A DNA stretch of 64,000 nt, from NCBI GenBank assembly GCA_030549855.1, contig JAUQQP010000044.1, forward strand, positions 308,196-372,195, given 5' to 3'. The DNA comes from Cyanobacteriota bacterium SRBZ.bins.94.201705 (GTDB taxonomy: Bacteria > Cyanobacteriota > Cyanobacteriia > Cyanobacteriales > Cyanobacteriaceae). Positions 1 through 9,695 of this stretch are shown here, in pieces. The position numbers and the translations under genes are program-made. Numbering within the stretch: the stretch's first letter is position 1; each line of letters opens with the position of its first letter. The notes beneath the pieces were generated by a model, which worked only from the letters and a program-made list of their open reading frames with translations, did no database searches and was not told where the DNA came from.

Positions 1-2
1 TC

Positions 3-1700
3 CTATTCTAAACTGCTTTCCTCACATTTGTAGACATATATTTTCTGACTATCCAGTGTTTTTTTGAGGTTGAGAAAAGTGACGTCTTGCGGGAGGGTTT
101 CCCTGGCCAGTTTCACCTGCAATCCTAACATGGGATCTTGTCCCTCTGCCATTAAAAATTGTAAACAATCCAAATTTTCCCAGTTGCTAATTTCGTCCAA
201 GATTTCTAGAATGGCCCTCAGGTAGGGATGATGGGGGTTTTTATACCACTGGGGGGTTACGAGATTGCCTTTGTCAAAGCCCAGATGGAATATTATGGCA
301 GGTTTACTAAACAAGGCAAGGGCTACAGGCCGTACTTCTTCTTGGATTAAAAAGCTGTGTTGTCTAGCTAGCCTCCTAATATTCTCTAGTTTCTCATACC
401 TTTGCTGGTCAGATACCAGGGGGGTTTTCCAGTTTATGGCTACAGTACAAAGGTACGTTTGTAGCAGTAGGTGCCCCAATTTTTCTGCCTTGGTTACTAT
501 ATAGTTACAATTGTATTCATTTGTTTCTACAATGAGGGGGACCCTTTCCACTATTTCGAGGCCATAACCCTTCAAACCGGCAATTTTACGGGGGTTGTTA
601 GTGATAAGACGAATCTGTTTGATGCCCAAGTCGTTTAAAATCTGTGCCCCTACCCCGTAGTCTCTTAAATCGGCAGGGAATCCTAGTTTCTCATTGGCTT
701 CTACGGTATCAAACCCTTGATCTTGTAAAGCATAAGCCTTGAGTTTGTTAATCAAACCTATACCTCTGCCTTCCTGTCGCAGATATACTACCACCCCCAA
801 GCCGGCATTTTCGATCATTTTAAGGGCAGCCTGTAACTGCATTCTACAATCACACCGCAATGAGCCCAAGGCATCCCCCGTCAAACACTCGGAATGCATC
901 CGCACTAACACCGGCTGGTGGGGAAATTTCTCTATGTCTCCCTTGACAATGGCTAGGTGTTCAGTATTATCTAGGGTGTTTTTGTAGGCGTATATCCTAA
1001 AATTGCCAAAGATGCTGGGGAAGTAACAAGAGGTTTCCCTATGGACGAAACGATCGTGTTTGAGACGATAACTGATTAAATCGGCAATGCTGATGAGTTT
1101 GAGGTGGTGTTTTTTGGCATACTCGTACAACTGGGGTAGTCTTGCCATACTGCCATCAGGGTTTTGAATCTCACAAATTACCCCTGCCGGATACAAACCT
1201 GCTAAACGGGCTAAATCCACGGCGGCTTCTGTATGTCCTGCCCGTTTTAACACTCCCCCATCCTTCGCCCTCAAGGGAAAGACATGGCCGGGCCTTGATA
1301 GGTCTTCTGGCCTGGTTTTCGGGTTTATTGCTATTTGTATTGTCCTTGCTCTATCTTCGGCTGAAATACCTGTAGTTACACCAGTATGAGGGGCTCCGTC
1401 AATACTAATGGTGAAGGCGGTTTGGTTGCTGTCTGTATTTTTGGATACCATCAGAGGCAGTTGTAACTCGTCTAGTCTTTCCCCTGTCATGGCTAAACAA
1501 ATCAATCCCCTGGCTTCCACCGCCATAAAGTTGATCATTTCTGGGGTGGCGAATTGGGCAGCACAGATAATATCCCCCTCGTTTTCCCTATTCTCATCGT
1601 CTACCACCACCACTGGGCGCCCCGCTTTTATATCTGCCAGGGCTTCTTCTATGGTGTCAAACTTAATCTCTGTCTCTGGTTTCCTTTCTACTTCCACCAC
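3..1700 (-). CDS. ribBA: Bifunctional riboflavin biosynthesis protein RibBA
   Basis: Fused enzyme that starts both branches of riboflavin synthesis: an N-terminal 3,4-dihydroxy-2-butanone-4-phosphate synthase and a C-terminal GTP cyclohydrolase II. The DHBP synthase part covers about residues 14-215, with the acidic [10 protein letters not shown] motif at 34-43. The cyclohydrolase part follows, with zinc-ligand cysteines at 272, 283 and 285 and RQEGRG at 308-313. A further tail of about 150 residues follows the catalytic domains; I recall similar lengths (about 555) in cyanobacterial RibBA. The stop codon lies at 3-5, so the gene is complete. It is divergent from tyrA, with only 87 bp between them, too short for a full FMN riboswitch. 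Confidence 0.95.
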   Translation of the reverse strand: MVEVERKPETEIKFDTIEEALADIKAGRPVVVVDDENRENEGDIICAAQFATPEMINFMAVEARGLICLAMTGERLDELQLPLMVSKNTDSNQTAFTISIDGAPHTGVTTGISAEDRARTIQIAINPKTRPEDLSRPGHVFPLRAKDGGVLKRAGHTEAAVDLARLAGLYPAGVICEIQNPDGSMARLPQLYEYAKKHHLKLISIADLISYRLKHDRFVHRETSCYFPSIFGNFRIYAYKNTLDNTEHLAIVKGDIEKFPHQPVLVRMHSECLTGDALGSLRCDCRMQLQAALKMIENAGLGVVVYLRQEGRGIGLINKLKAYALQDQGFDTVEANEKLGFPADLRDYGVGAQILNDLGIKQIRLITNNPRKIAGLKGYGLEIVERVPLIVETNEYNCNYIVTKAEKLGHLLLQTYLCTVAINWKTPLVSDQQRYEKLENIRRLARQHSFLIQEEVRPVALALFSKPAIIFHLGFDKGNLVTPQWYKNPHHPYLRAILEILDEISNWENLDCLQFLMAEGQDPMLGLQVKLARETLPQDVTFLNLKKTLDSQKIYVYKCEESSLE

Positions 1701-1787
1701 GGGTATCTTCTCTGTCTTTGTCTTTCTTCCTTCTCATTTTACCTTACCCAATACAATGATTCCCTATAGTTCCATAAAAGAGGGCTT

Positions 1788-2624
1788 ATGAAAATTGGCA
1801 TTGTCGGTTTAGGTTTAATTGGGGGCTCGTTGGGGTTAGACTTGGTTGCTAAAGGTTATGAGGTGGTGGGGGTTTCGCGAAGACTTTCTACTTGTAACAC
1901 AGCGTTGGCCCGGGGCGCTGTGACTCGTGCTGGCACTGAAATGGGTCTTTTGGACAACTGTGACCTGATTGTTATTTGTACCCCCATCCAGGCCATCCTA
2001 CCTACCTTAGAGCAAATAGTTTCCTCCCTGTCTAGCCCTTGTGTAATTACGGATGTAGGTTCAGTAAAGGGAGTTATAGTATATCGGGCGACGGAATTAT
2101 GCCCCCATTTTGTTGGGAGTCACCCCATGGCGGGAAGTGCCAACCAGGGGATAGAGGCGGCTGTAGCCAATTTGTTTGAAAACGCCCCCTGTGTACTAAC
2201 CCCTATTTCTCAAACCTCTCCCCAGGCTTTGCAGACGGTATCGGCCTTTTGGCAATCCCTCGGCTCTAGGCTACATTTTACTACTCCAGAGTTACATGAC
2301 CAGGCGGTGGCTTGGATTTCCCATCTGCCTGTGATGATCAGTGCCAATTTGATATATTCTTGTACCCAAATAAAAGACAAGGAAGTACTGTCTCTGGCGC
2401 AACTGTTGGCAAGTTCAGGCTTTAGGGATACTTCTCGGGTAGGTGGTGGCAATGTGGATTTGGGGTTGATGATGGCGCAATACAATCGTGATTCTTTGTT
2501 AGCCTCCCTTAAACAGTATCGGGAAAATCTAGAATACCTCATCAGTCAAATTGAAGGGGAAAACTGGGACAATGTCAGGGCATTTTTATCTCTGTGTCAG
2601 CAGCAACGCCCCAACTTCCTCTAA
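1788..2624 (+). CDS. tyrA: Prephenate/arogenate dehydrogenase TyrA
   Basis: NAD(P)-dependent dehydrogenase of tyrosine synthesis. A Rossmann motif GLGLIGGSLG sits at residues 6-15, and the catalytic-region GSHPMAG motif lies near residue 112. At 278 residues it is a single-domain enzyme without a chorismate mutase or ACT fusion. Cyanobacterial homologues of this size act mainly as NADP-dependent arogenate dehydrogenases (family knowledge); substrate preference cannot be read here. The ATG is preceded by AGAGGG. It reads toward gltX with a 59 bp gap and may share its transcript. Confidence 0.92.
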   Translation: MKIGIVGLGLIGGSLGLDLVAKGYEVVGVSRRLSTCNTALARGAVTRAGTEMGLLDNCDLIVICTPIQAILPTLEQIVSSLSSPCVITDVGSVKGVIVYRATELCPHFVGSHPMAGSANQGIEAAVANLFENAPCVLTPISQTSPQALQTVSAFWQSLGSRLHFTTPELHDQAVAWISHLPVMISANLIYSCTQIKDKEVLSLAQLLASSGFRDTSRVGGGNVDLGLMMAQYNRDSLLASLKQYRENLEYLISQIEGENWDNVRAFLSLCQQQRPNFL

Positions 2625-2683
2625 TAGCCCTTTCCCCCTGTTGGTTAAAATAAGACATTGTTCCAGCATGAGGTAACTGTTGT

Positions 2684-4138
2684 ATGTCTGTTCGTGTTAG
2701 ACTAGCTCCATCCCCCACAGGAAACTTACATATTGGCACAGCACGTACTGCGGTATTCAACTGGCTATTTGCCCGTCACCACAATGGTACTTTTATTCTC
2801 AGAATCGAAGACACAGATACGGAACGTTCCAAACCAGAGTATACTGAGAATATCCTCTCGGGCTTGAAGTGGCTTGGGTTGGACTGGGATGAGGGGCCCT
2901 ATTTTCAAAGCCAAAGATTACATTTGTACCGTCAAGCTATTCAAACCCTGTTGGATAAAGGCTATGCCTATCGTTGTTATTGTACCCCAGAAGAATTAGA
3001 GGCTCTTAGAGAGGAACAAAAGGCCAGAAATGAAGCCCCTCGTTATGATAACCGCCATCGTAATCTTACCCCTGAACAAATTGCCGAATTCGAGGCGCAG
3101 GGAAGAAAGCCCGTAATCAGATTTAAAATTGACGACGATAGGGAAATTGTCTGGCATGACCTAATTCGGGGTACAGTGGTGTGGAAGGGGAGTGATTTAG
3201 GGGGTGATATGGTTATTGCCAGGATGCCGGAAAGTCCAGATGAGGCTTTTGGGCTTCCCCTTTACAACCTGGCAGTGGTGGTAGACGATATTGATATGGG
3301 AATCACCCATGTAATTCGCGGTGAAGACCATATCGCCAACACAGCTAAACAAATCCTGTTGTATGAAGCCTTGGGGGCTAAAATTCCGGAATTTGCCCAT
3401 ACTCCCCTCATTTTGAACAAAGATGGCAGAAAACTGTCTAAGCGGGATGGTGTGACTTCTATTGATGACTTCCGGAAGATGGGGTTTGTAGCACCGGCTT
3501 TGGCCAACTATATGACATTGTTAGGATGGACACCACCAGATGGACAAGAGATTTTCGATTTACATACTGCAGCCAAACAGTTTAGCCTTTCCCGGGTGAA
3601 TAAGGCGGGGGCAAAATTCGATTGGGATAAGCTGGATTGGATTAATAGCCAGTATCTCCACAAGATGTCGCCAGAGGAATTGTTACCCCTTATAACCCCC
3701 TATTGGCAAGAGGCTGGTTATCAGTTTGACTTGGCTACAGACAGAGACTGGTTATTGTCTATCATCGCCCTTATTACCCCCAGTTTAACCCGTCTGACGG
3801 ATGCCGTGGGCTTATCTAAACTCTTCTTCACCCCAGTCACCCTCTCTGGGGAAGCCAAGGAGTTTGTTGCCCAAACCGAGGGGGTTAAAGAGACTCTAAA
3901 TCACGTTTTAGCCAACCTTGACGGAGAATTAACTGCCGAGAAGGCTAACGAAATAATCAAACAGGCTACCAAGGAATTGAAACTAAAGAAGGGTACAGTA
4001 ATGCGTAGTATTCGTGTAGCTTTGACGGGGGAATTACATGGCCCCGATTTGCTACAAACCTGGCTTTTGCTTCATCAGAAGGGGTTGGACAAGCCTCGCC
4101 TTGAGACTGTCTACCAATCCCTCTCTAATAATCATTGA
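2684..4138 (+). CDS. gltX: Glutamyl-tRNA synthetase
   Basis: Class I aminoacyl-tRNA synthetase that charges tRNA-Glu; in cyanobacteria it normally also misacylates tRNA-Gln and feeds tetrapyrrole synthesis through glutamyl-tRNA. The HIGH-type motif HIGT is at residues 16-19 and the KMSKS-type KLSKR at 250-254. The length of 484 fits the family. It lies between tyrA and an Mrp ATPase on the same strand. A short hairpin 45 bases after the stop may end its transcript. Confidence 0.97.
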   Translation: MSVRVRLAPSPTGNLHIGTARTAVFNWLFARHHNGTFILRIEDTDTERSKPEYTENILSGLKWLGLDWDEGPYFQSQRLHLYRQAIQTLLDKGYAYRCYCTPEELEALREEQKARNEAPRYDNRHRNLTPEQIAEFEAQGRKPVIRFKIDDDREIVWHDLIRGTVVWKGSDLGGDMVIARMPESPDEAFGLPLYNLAVVVDDIDMGITHVIRGEDHIANTAKQILLYEALGAKIPEFAHTPLILNKDGRKLSKRDGVTSIDDFRKMGFVAPALANYMTLLGWTPPDGQEIFDLHTAAKQFSLSRVNKAGAKFDWDKLDWINSQYLHKMSPEELLPLITPYWQEAGYQFDLATDRDWLLSIIALITPSLTRLTDAVGLSKLFFTPVTLSGEAKEFVAQTEGVKETLNHVLANLDGELTAEKANEIIKQATKELKLKKGTVMRSIRVALTGELHGPDLLQTWLLLHQKGLDKPRLETVYQSLSNNH

Positions 4139-4181
4139 TATTTTCCAATTCAAACATAGCTTATAATAGACACAAATTTAT

Positions 4182-4199
4182 ATCCCCTCGGGGGATTTT
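4182..4199 (+). terminator. Hairpin between gltX and the Mrp gene
   Basis: ATCCCC at 4182-4187 pairs with GGGGAT across a two-base turn, and a short T run follows. It could terminate gltX. A TATAAT at 4162-4167 lies just upstream, so it might instead be a leader hairpin of the Mrp gene; the sequence does not decide. Confidence 0.45.
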
Positions 4200-4217
4200 G
4201 TAATGTGAGAAAAAACA

Positions 4218-5288
4218 ATGAAAGATATGGTAACCAAAGAGGCAATCTTAGAGGTGTTAAAGCCGGTAAAGGACCCGGAGTTACAAAAAAGTCTGGTAGA
4301 ATTGAACATGATCCGGGATATAAGGGTGGAGGATGGGAATGTAAGTCTTACCCTGGTTTTGACAACGCCGGCTTGCCCCCTACGAGAGTTGATAGTGGAA
4401 GACTGTGAGAAGGCGGTAAGACAGCTGGAAGGGGTGAAATCCGTATCGGTACAAGTGACTGCAGAAACCCCACAACAGAAATCCCTTCCTAACAAACAGG
4501 CAGTGGCTGGGGTGAAGAATATTATTGCTGTCTCCAGTGGCAAGGGCGGGGTAGGTAAAAGTACCGTGGCGGTTAATATGGCGGTGGCTTTGGCACAAAT
4601 GGGGGCAAAGGTGGGATTATTAGATGCGGATATATATGGCCCCAATGTACCTACCATGTTAGGCTTGAACAATGCCCCTGTAGATGTAGAGAAGACTCCC
4701 CAGGGAGAGTTTTTACAGCCTGCCTTTAATTATGGGGTGAAGATGGTTTCCATGGGCTTTCTGATAGACCCAGATCAGCCAGTTATTTGGCGGGGCCCCA
4801 TGTTAAATGGCATTATACGTCAATTTTTATATCAGGTCAACTGGGGGGCGTTAGACTATTTAGTAGTAGATATGCCCCCTGGCACTGGTGATGCCCAACT
4901 TACTCTTGCCCAAGCTGTGCCTTTGGCTGGTGCTGTTATTGTCACCACTCCTCAGACTGTTTCTCTACAAGACGCCCGTAGGGGTTTAAAAATGTTTGAG
5001 CAGTTGGGGGTAACAATTTTGGGTATTGTGGAGAATATGAGTTACTTCATCCCCCCAGACATGCCCCATAAGAGTTATGATTTATTTGGTTCTGGTGGTG
5101 GTGAGAAAACCTCCAAAGAGTTAAATGTCCCTCTTTTGGGCTGCATTCCCCTAGAGATTTCCCTTCGAGAAGGGGGGGATAAGGGTATTCCTATTGTTGT
5201 CAGCCATCCTGAGTCTGCCTCTGCCTCTGCTTTAAGGCAAATTGCCCAACAGGTGGCAGCCAGGGTTTCTGTCATGGCATTACAGTAA
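4218..5288 (+). CDS. Mrp/ApbC-type P-loop ATPase, iron-sulfur cluster carrier
   Basis: P-loop ATPase of the Mrp/NBP35/ApbC family, which binds and hands on iron-sulfur clusters. An N-terminal MIP18-like (DUF59) domain spans roughly residues 5-80. The deviant Walker A SGKGGVGKST follows at 107-116, with the MPPGTGD motif further on. The C-terminal half lacks the CxxC pair that ligates the cluster in many family members; the corresponding stretch reads SYFIPPDMPHKS. I believe cyanobacterial homologues commonly lack it too, so the scaffold mechanism may differ (inference). The ATG is preceded only by an A-rich stretch. A strong terminator follows the gene. Confidence 0.9.
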   Translation: MKDMVTKEAILEVLKPVKDPELQKSLVELNMIRDIRVEDGNVSLTLVLTTPACPLRELIVEDCEKAVRQLEGVKSVSVQVTAETPQQKSLPNKQAVAGVKNIIAVSSGKGGVGKSTVAVNMAVALAQMGAKVGLLDADIYGPNVPTMLGLNNAPVDVEKTPQGEFLQPAFNYGVKMVSMGFLIDPDQPVIWRGPMLNGIIRQFLYQVNWGALDYLVVDMPPGTGDAQLTLAQAVPLAGAVIVTTPQTVSLQDARRGLKMFEQLGVTILGIVENMSYFIPPDMPHKSYDLFGSGGGEKTSKELNVPLLGCIPLEISLREGGDKGIPIVVSHPESASASALRQIAQQVAARVSVMALQ

Positions 5289-5295
5289 CTGTTAG

Positions 5296-5322
5296 AAGGG
5301 GGCAAAAGCCCCTTATTTTGTT
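5296..5322 (+). terminator. Rho-independent terminator after the Mrp gene
   Basis: AAGGGGGC at 5296-5303 pairs with GCCCCTT at 5308-5314 across an AAAA loop, followed by ATTTTGTTTG. It lies in the spacer between the convergent Mrp and antiporter genes. Confidence 0.8.
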
Positions 5323-5341
5323 TGTCAAAAGGGATTATCGG

Positions 5342-6724
5342 TTAAGAAGGTGTCTTTATCTCTTCCTTTAACACTCCGGCTTCGATTTCTGCCTTCGCTT
5401 CTCCTAATACTATCTTTAACAGGGGTGGTGCCAGGAAGGTGGTTATAATCACCATTATGATTATGGCCGCCTCTAGGGGTTTACTCAACACGCCACTGCT
5501 GGCGCCAATGCCGGCAAATACCAAACCTACCTCCCCTCGGGGAATCATGCCTATGCCTATCCCTAGACGATTTATTCTCTCCCTAGACAGAAAACTCCAG
5601 CCACTCACTATTTTGCCTATAATCGCTACTGTAATCAAAAATACAGCTATATAAAGTCCCTCTCTGTTTTCTGGTACTACTGGATTTAACACCCCTAAGT
5701 CTACTCTGGCACCTACGGTTACAAAGAAAAGAGGTACAATTACATCGGCAATGGGTTTGACTTGTTCATCTAATTCATTACGGGTATCTGTTTCGTCTAG
5801 GACTAAACCTGCGGCAAAGGAGCCCAAAATTGCCTCTAGATGGATTACATTGGCTAAAAAGGCCATTAACAGCGCAAATATGAAGGCCGGAACAATGATA
5901 CTACCTCTTGTTTTCAGGTTCTCTACAATAGCCTCAAAGGTTTTATTAAATATACTCCCCAGAAGGATAGAACCTATCAAGAAGGCTACGGCACTGACAA
6001 TGAGTAATAATACCTGTACTAGGTTAACTTCTCCGGTTTTGGCAAGACTGGCTACCACTGCCAGGATTATAATGCCTAGTATATCGTCAATTACCGCCGC
6101 ACCGATGATAATTTGACCTTCCTTAGACTTCAACCATCCCAATTCGGACAATACCTTGGAGGTGATGCCAATACTGGTGGCGGTTAGGGCAGCACCGGCA
6201 AAGATGGCTGGCACTGCTGGAAAATGGAAGAAATACATCAAACCGACTGTGCCTAAGGCAAAGGGTACGGTTACCCCTGCTACTGCTACCAGAGTTGCCT
6301 TTATCCCTACTGTTTTTAACTCTCTAATGTCTGACTCTAGGCCTATTTCAAACAGTAGTACAACTACCCCTAATTCTGCCAAGACGGAGATTACCTCACT
6401 CTCCGACTCGAATACCTTTGTCAACAACTCCTCACTCATGGGGTTGAGGAAGTTTAGTACATTCATCACCAGGGATTTGTCGGCGGTAACTGACTCGGGG
6501 AATACCACCAGACTCAAGGCAGACACCCCTATAATCACCCCACCTACCAATTCTCCCAACACCGGGGGGAAATTCGCCATTCTAGATAATTCTGCTCCCA
6601 CCTTGCTGGTAAAGTAGATTATGGCCAAGGTTAGCAATACTGCCGTTAATACCAGAGTCGGTTTTTCCGATTCCGTGGCGGTGGCTATCAGCAGACTTGG
6701 CAATGACAAACACCAGTTAAACAT
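5342..6724 (-). CDS. Cation:proton antiporter, CPA2/NapA type
   Basis: Polytopic membrane protein of 460 residues with about twelve hydrophobic segments and no cytoplasmic regulatory domain. It belongs to the Na+(K+)/H+ exchanger superfamily. Typical features are the PPVLGELVGGVIIG segment near residue 53, the acidic AVIDDILG motif in the middle of the protein (the DD/ND-type ion site), and MIPRGEVGLVFAGIG in the last third. Length and lack of a TrkA domain resemble cyanobacterial NhaS3, a thylakoid Na+/H+ antiporter, but orthology is inferred only. It is convergent with the Mrp gene and divergent from the exporter genes. Confidence 0.88.
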   Translation of the reverse strand: MFNWCLSLPSLLIATATESEKPTLVLTAVLLTLAIIYFTSKVGAELSRMANFPPVLGELVGGVIIGVSALSLVVFPESVTADKSLVMNVLNFLNPMSEELLTKVFESESEVISVLAELGVVVLLFEIGLESDIRELKTVGIKATLVAVAGVTVPFALGTVGLMYFFHFPAVPAIFAGAALTATSIGITSKVLSELGWLKSKEGQIIIGAAVIDDILGIIILAVVASLAKTGEVNLVQVLLLIVSAVAFLIGSILLGSIFNKTFEAIVENLKTRGSIIVPAFIFALLMAFLANVIHLEAILGSFAAGLVLDETDTRNELDEQVKPIADVIVPLFFVTVGARVDLGVLNPVVPENREGLYIAVFLITVAIIGKIVSGWSFLSRERINRLGIGIGMIPRGEVGLVFAGIGASSGVLSKPLEAAIIIMVIITTFLAPPLLKIVLGEAKAEIEAGVLKEEIKTPS

Positions 6725-6784
6725 GACTTGTTAGTTGCCTTGACTTATGGTTCTTTTTCTGAGCAATTTTTTGCGGTTACTCTC

Positions 6785-6808
6785 AGACAATATAACTCAA
6801 AATTGTCT
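6785..6808. promoter_or_regulatory. Inverted repeat upstream of the antiporter
   Basis: AGACAAT at 6785-6791 and ATTGTCT at 6802-6808 form a perfect 7-bp inverted repeat with a 10-base spacer, about 60 bases upstream of the antiporter start. A TATAAT-like -10 for the minus strand lies next to it. It could be an operator; no regulator is recognised. Confidence 0.35.
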
Positions 6809-6991
6809 CAATTATACTCTGGCTATTATTTTTATTGTTTATAGTTACTATTGTCTTCTTCTTTCTCTCTGGTAGGCTGGGGCATTATATCTTCAGGAGA
6901 GACAATGGGTTGTATTAAACAGCACATATTTGTCAAAACAATGATACTCTAGACTACTATATCCTCTTCAGGCTCCTAATGGACTTTTACT

Positions 6992-7816
6992 ATGATTCGG
7001 CTGGAAAAAATCTTATTTTCTAAACAGAAAAATGCCTGGCAGAAAACCCTCCTTCGTTATTGGGATTTACTGTCTGTCCTAGTGCCCCAAACTTTACATG
7101 CCCGTTATCGTGGCTCTTATTTAGGAGTCTACTGGTCCCTGTTAAATCCTGTGATAATGACTGGTTTATATACTACCATTTTTGGAGCCGCTTTTGCTTC
7201 TTATTATGACAATTCTCTTGTTAATTATGTCCTAGCTGCCTTTACTGGTTTGTTGGTAATCCATTTTTATAATGCTTCCACCACTCAAGCACTTACTAGC
7301 ATTGTTTATAATGGGGAACTTTTGAACAAAATTAAGATTCCTATAGACATATTCCCCTTAACGGTGATAGGGGCAAATATAGTCCAGTTTTTAATAGGAC
7401 CATTCCCCATTTTGGCAATTATTACCCTGGTTAAAAGCCAAAGTATCCTCCATGTATTTCTGCTACTAATTCCCTTTATTTCTTTGGTGCTAGTCTGTAC
7501 TGGAGTAGGATTTATTGTGAGTGCACTATTTGTCTTTTTCCGGGATTTAGGTTATTTTTATGAGCTGACCACCTTTATATTATGGGTTTCTAGTCCTGTT
7601 TTTTACCCTCCAGAAATAGTACCAACTCAGGTTAAGCCTTTTTTGAACTTTAATCCCTTGGTAGCCATAATCGAATCCCTGCGTCAGATAAGTTTAACTC
7701 CCGATTTTCCTGACCCAGTCTATTTGTTAAGGGGCATTTTTTATGGCATAATACTAACTACATTGGGTTATATTTTCTTCCGCAAAATGGAACCAGAATT
7801 TTTGGATTTACTGTAG
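6992..7816 (+). CDS. ABC-2 type polysaccharide export permease (Wzm-like)
   Basis: Integral membrane subunit of an ABC exporter for surface polysaccharide or O-antigen-like glycans. It has six hydrophobic segments, an N-terminal cytoplasmic stretch with the family-typical RYRGSYLGVYWSLLNP near residue 40, and the FFRDLGY/FYPPE region between the last segments. The length of 274 is normal. The partner ATPase starts 22 bases downstream and a glycosyltransferase follows, giving a small glycan-export cassette. The exported polymer is unknown. Confidence 0.9.
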   Translation: MIRLEKILFSKQKNAWQKTLLRYWDLLSVLVPQTLHARYRGSYLGVYWSLLNPVIMTGLYTTIFGAAFASYYDNSLVNYVLAAFTGLLVIHFYNASTTQALTSIVYNGELLNKIKIPIDIFPLTVIGANIVQFLIGPFPILAIITLVKSQSILHVFLLLIPFISLVLVCTGVGFIVSALFVFFRDLGYFYELTTFILWVSSPVFYPPEIVPTQVKPFLNFNPLVAIIESLRQISLTPDFPDPVYLLRGIFYGIILTTLGYIFFRKMEPEFLDLL

Positions 7817-7838
7817 TTATGATGAGGCAAATAAACAG

Positions 7839-8609
7839 ATGAATGAAGAGGTTATTTGCTTGGAAAATGTGGAACTATGGCGTCGAAACCGGGAACATTT
7901 CCACTACGACTTCAAAAGGGCAGTATTTTCTCTGGTACAGGGGAAGAGGTTTAAAATAGAAAAAAAACTGGTGCTGAAAAATATAAATCTGAGGGTAAAG
8001 CGGGGGGAAAAGATAGGAATAATAGGTTCAAATGGGGCCGGGAAATCAACCCTACTGAAGGTAATTTGTGGAATTTTATCACCTACTAAAGGCACGGTAA
8101 GAGTTAGGGGGGAAATTGCACCATTAATAGAATTGGGGGCAGGTTTTGACCTAGAAATGTCAGTGAGGGACAATGTCATTTTATATGGGGTATTATTGGG
8201 ACATTCCAGACAAGAAATGAAACAACGCCTCAAGGATATTATCTCCTTTGCAGAGTTGGAGGAATATCTCCCCCTTCCCGTAAAAGCATTGTCTTCAGGG
8301 ATGAGGGCGCGTTTAGGTTTTGCTATAGCTACAAGTGTAAATCCAGATATCTTAATAGTAGACGAGGTATTGTCAGTAGGGGATGCCCATTTTGCCCAAA
8401 AATCCCGTAAGCGAATGGAAGAATTATGGCAGCAGAATACTACTATTCTCTTTGTATCTCACAGTTTGGAGCAGGTAAAACAGTTGTGTCCCAAAAGTGT
8501 TTGGTTAAATAATGGGGAAATAGCATTCATGGGCGACACGGAGGAAGCTATCCAACGTTATCTAGACTATATTGGCTTAAACTCCAGTGGAAAAAACCGC
8601 CTATGCTAA
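7839..8609 (+). CDS. Polysaccharide ABC exporter ATP-binding protein (Wzt/KpsT-like)
   Basis: Nucleotide-binding subunit pairing with the upstream permease. Walker A GSNGAGKST is at residues 63-71, the signature begins LSSGM at 151, and Walker B ILIVDEVLSVGD starts at 171. The LSVGD form is typical of the KpsT/Wzt/TagH exporter branch. At 256 residues it ends soon after the ATPase fold and lacks the C-terminal carbohydrate-recognition domain found in some Wzt proteins. Substrate recognition must therefore lie elsewhere (inference). Confidence 0.92.
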   Translation: MNEEVICLENVELWRRNREHFHYDFKRAVFSLVQGKRFKIEKKLVLKNINLRVKRGEKIGIIGSNGAGKSTLLKVICGILSPTKGTVRVRGEIAPLIELGAGFDLEMSVRDNVILYGVLLGHSRQEMKQRLKDIISFAELEEYLPLPVKALSSGMRARLGFAIATSVNPDILIVDEVLSVGDAHFAQKSRKRMEELWQQNTTILFVSHSLEQVKQLCPKSVWLNNGEIAFMGDTEEAIQRYLDYIGLNSSGKNRLC

Positions 8610-8671
8610 AATACTCCACAGTTTTGTTAAAAAGGAAAAACCATAGGCCCATTATAGCCAAAAACTAACCC

Positions 8672-9667
8672 ATGACACTACCCCATCTTTATTTCCTATT
8701 CCCCCGTCTGAATATAAATAGTGGTGGCAACATTGCCCAACTAAAATTCCTCGCCATTGCCCAGGAAATTACTACGGCTACAGCTGTCACCTATCGTCAA
8801 CGGGAGAAGGATACCCTTTTCTTGGATGACTTGTTAAAGAAAAACCCCGCCGAAGATACTGGTGTCTATGTTATCCACTGGGGGCCTGACATCCAACGGC
8901 TTTTAACAAAACTTAAAAATCGGCGGGTAATATATGTAGCTCATAGTAGTGGTTACAGATTTACGTTGCCCCCAAAAGTGCCAATTATAGCAGTCAGTAA
9001 ACATACCCAAGCCTATTGGGGAAGACATGCGCCCAACTCGCTAATTTTTTATCTGCCTAACGAGATTTCTCCGGAATACCAGAATCGCCATCAACCGCGC
9101 ACCATTGACATTCTAGTTATGAAACGGAAGTCTTCTAAGTATCTTTTAGAGAAACTGGTGCCTGCTTTGAAACCTCATTGTAATTTAGTTTTAGTGGATT
9201 TTTGGGTGGAAGACTTAGCCCATCTTTTCAATCAGACTAAGGTATATCTTTACGACTCTAGCGAGTATTGGTGGCAGACGGGGTTGACGGAGGGATTTGG
9301 CTTACCCCCCTTAGAGGCTATGGCTTGTGGCTGTACAGTTTTTTCTAGTATCAATGATGCCCTTTCTGATTATTTAGACCCTGGTTTTAACTGTCACAAA
9401 CTCAGGGTTTATTCTCTTGAATACGATGTTTATAGGATACTAAATGCTGTTAAAAACTGGCAAGATTGTGATAATGATGAATTATTACAAAAATATAGAA
9501 AACAGGCAATATCCGAGAGATTCAAGAAGATATTGGAGCAAATTGATTTCTTCTTCAGCTATCAAAAAATAGTAGAAGATAGCAACATTCCTGGTTTCAG
9601 TAGGGCATTGGTGGGAGGGATGATAGGAAAAATTAAGAAGAAAATAGGAGACTTGGTAAAAAGATAA
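8672..9667 (+). CDS. Glycosyltransferase, GT4-like
   Basis: A glycosyltransferase of 331 residues. The strongest signature is EGFGLPPLEAMACG at about residues 208-221, the donor-binding motif of GT-B family 4 enzymes. The start has a glycine-rich acceptor-side loop (NINSGGN). It follows the exporter permease and ATPase on the same strand after 62 bases, so it probably works on the exported glycan. The N-terminal domain is short for GT4. Donor and acceptor sugars cannot be told from sequence. Confidence 0.82.
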   Translation: MTLPHLYFLFPRLNINSGGNIAQLKFLAIAQEITTATAVTYRQREKDTLFLDDLLKKNPAEDTGVYVIHWGPDIQRLLTKLKNRRVIYVAHSSGYRFTLPPKVPIIAVSKHTQAYWGRHAPNSLIFYLPNEISPEYQNRHQPRTIDILVMKRKSSKYLLEKLVPALKPHCNLVLVDFWVEDLAHLFNQTKVYLYDSSEYWWQTGLTEGFGLPPLEAMACGCTVFSSINDALSDYLDPGFNCHKLRVYSLEYDVYRILNAVKNWQDCDNDELLQKYRKQAISERFKKILEQIDFFFSYQKIVEDSNIPGFSRALVGGMIGKIKKKIGDLVKR

Positions 9668-9684
9668 AAACCCCCTACTGGGGG
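9665..9684 (-). terminator. Terminator of the ndhCKJ operon
   Basis: On the minus strand CCCCC, the loop AGTA and GGGGG (9684-9671) are followed at once by TTTTT. This is a compact rho-independent terminator 12 bases after the ndhJ stop. On the plus strand the hairpin has no U tract, so it serves ndhJ rather than the convergent glycosyltransferase. Confidence 0.8.
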
Positions 9685-9695
9685 CAAAAGGGGTG

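Noticed and set aside
1701-1787. Possible FMN riboswitch before ribBA
   Set aside because: The divergent spacer is only 87 bp and lacks the conserved RFN helices.
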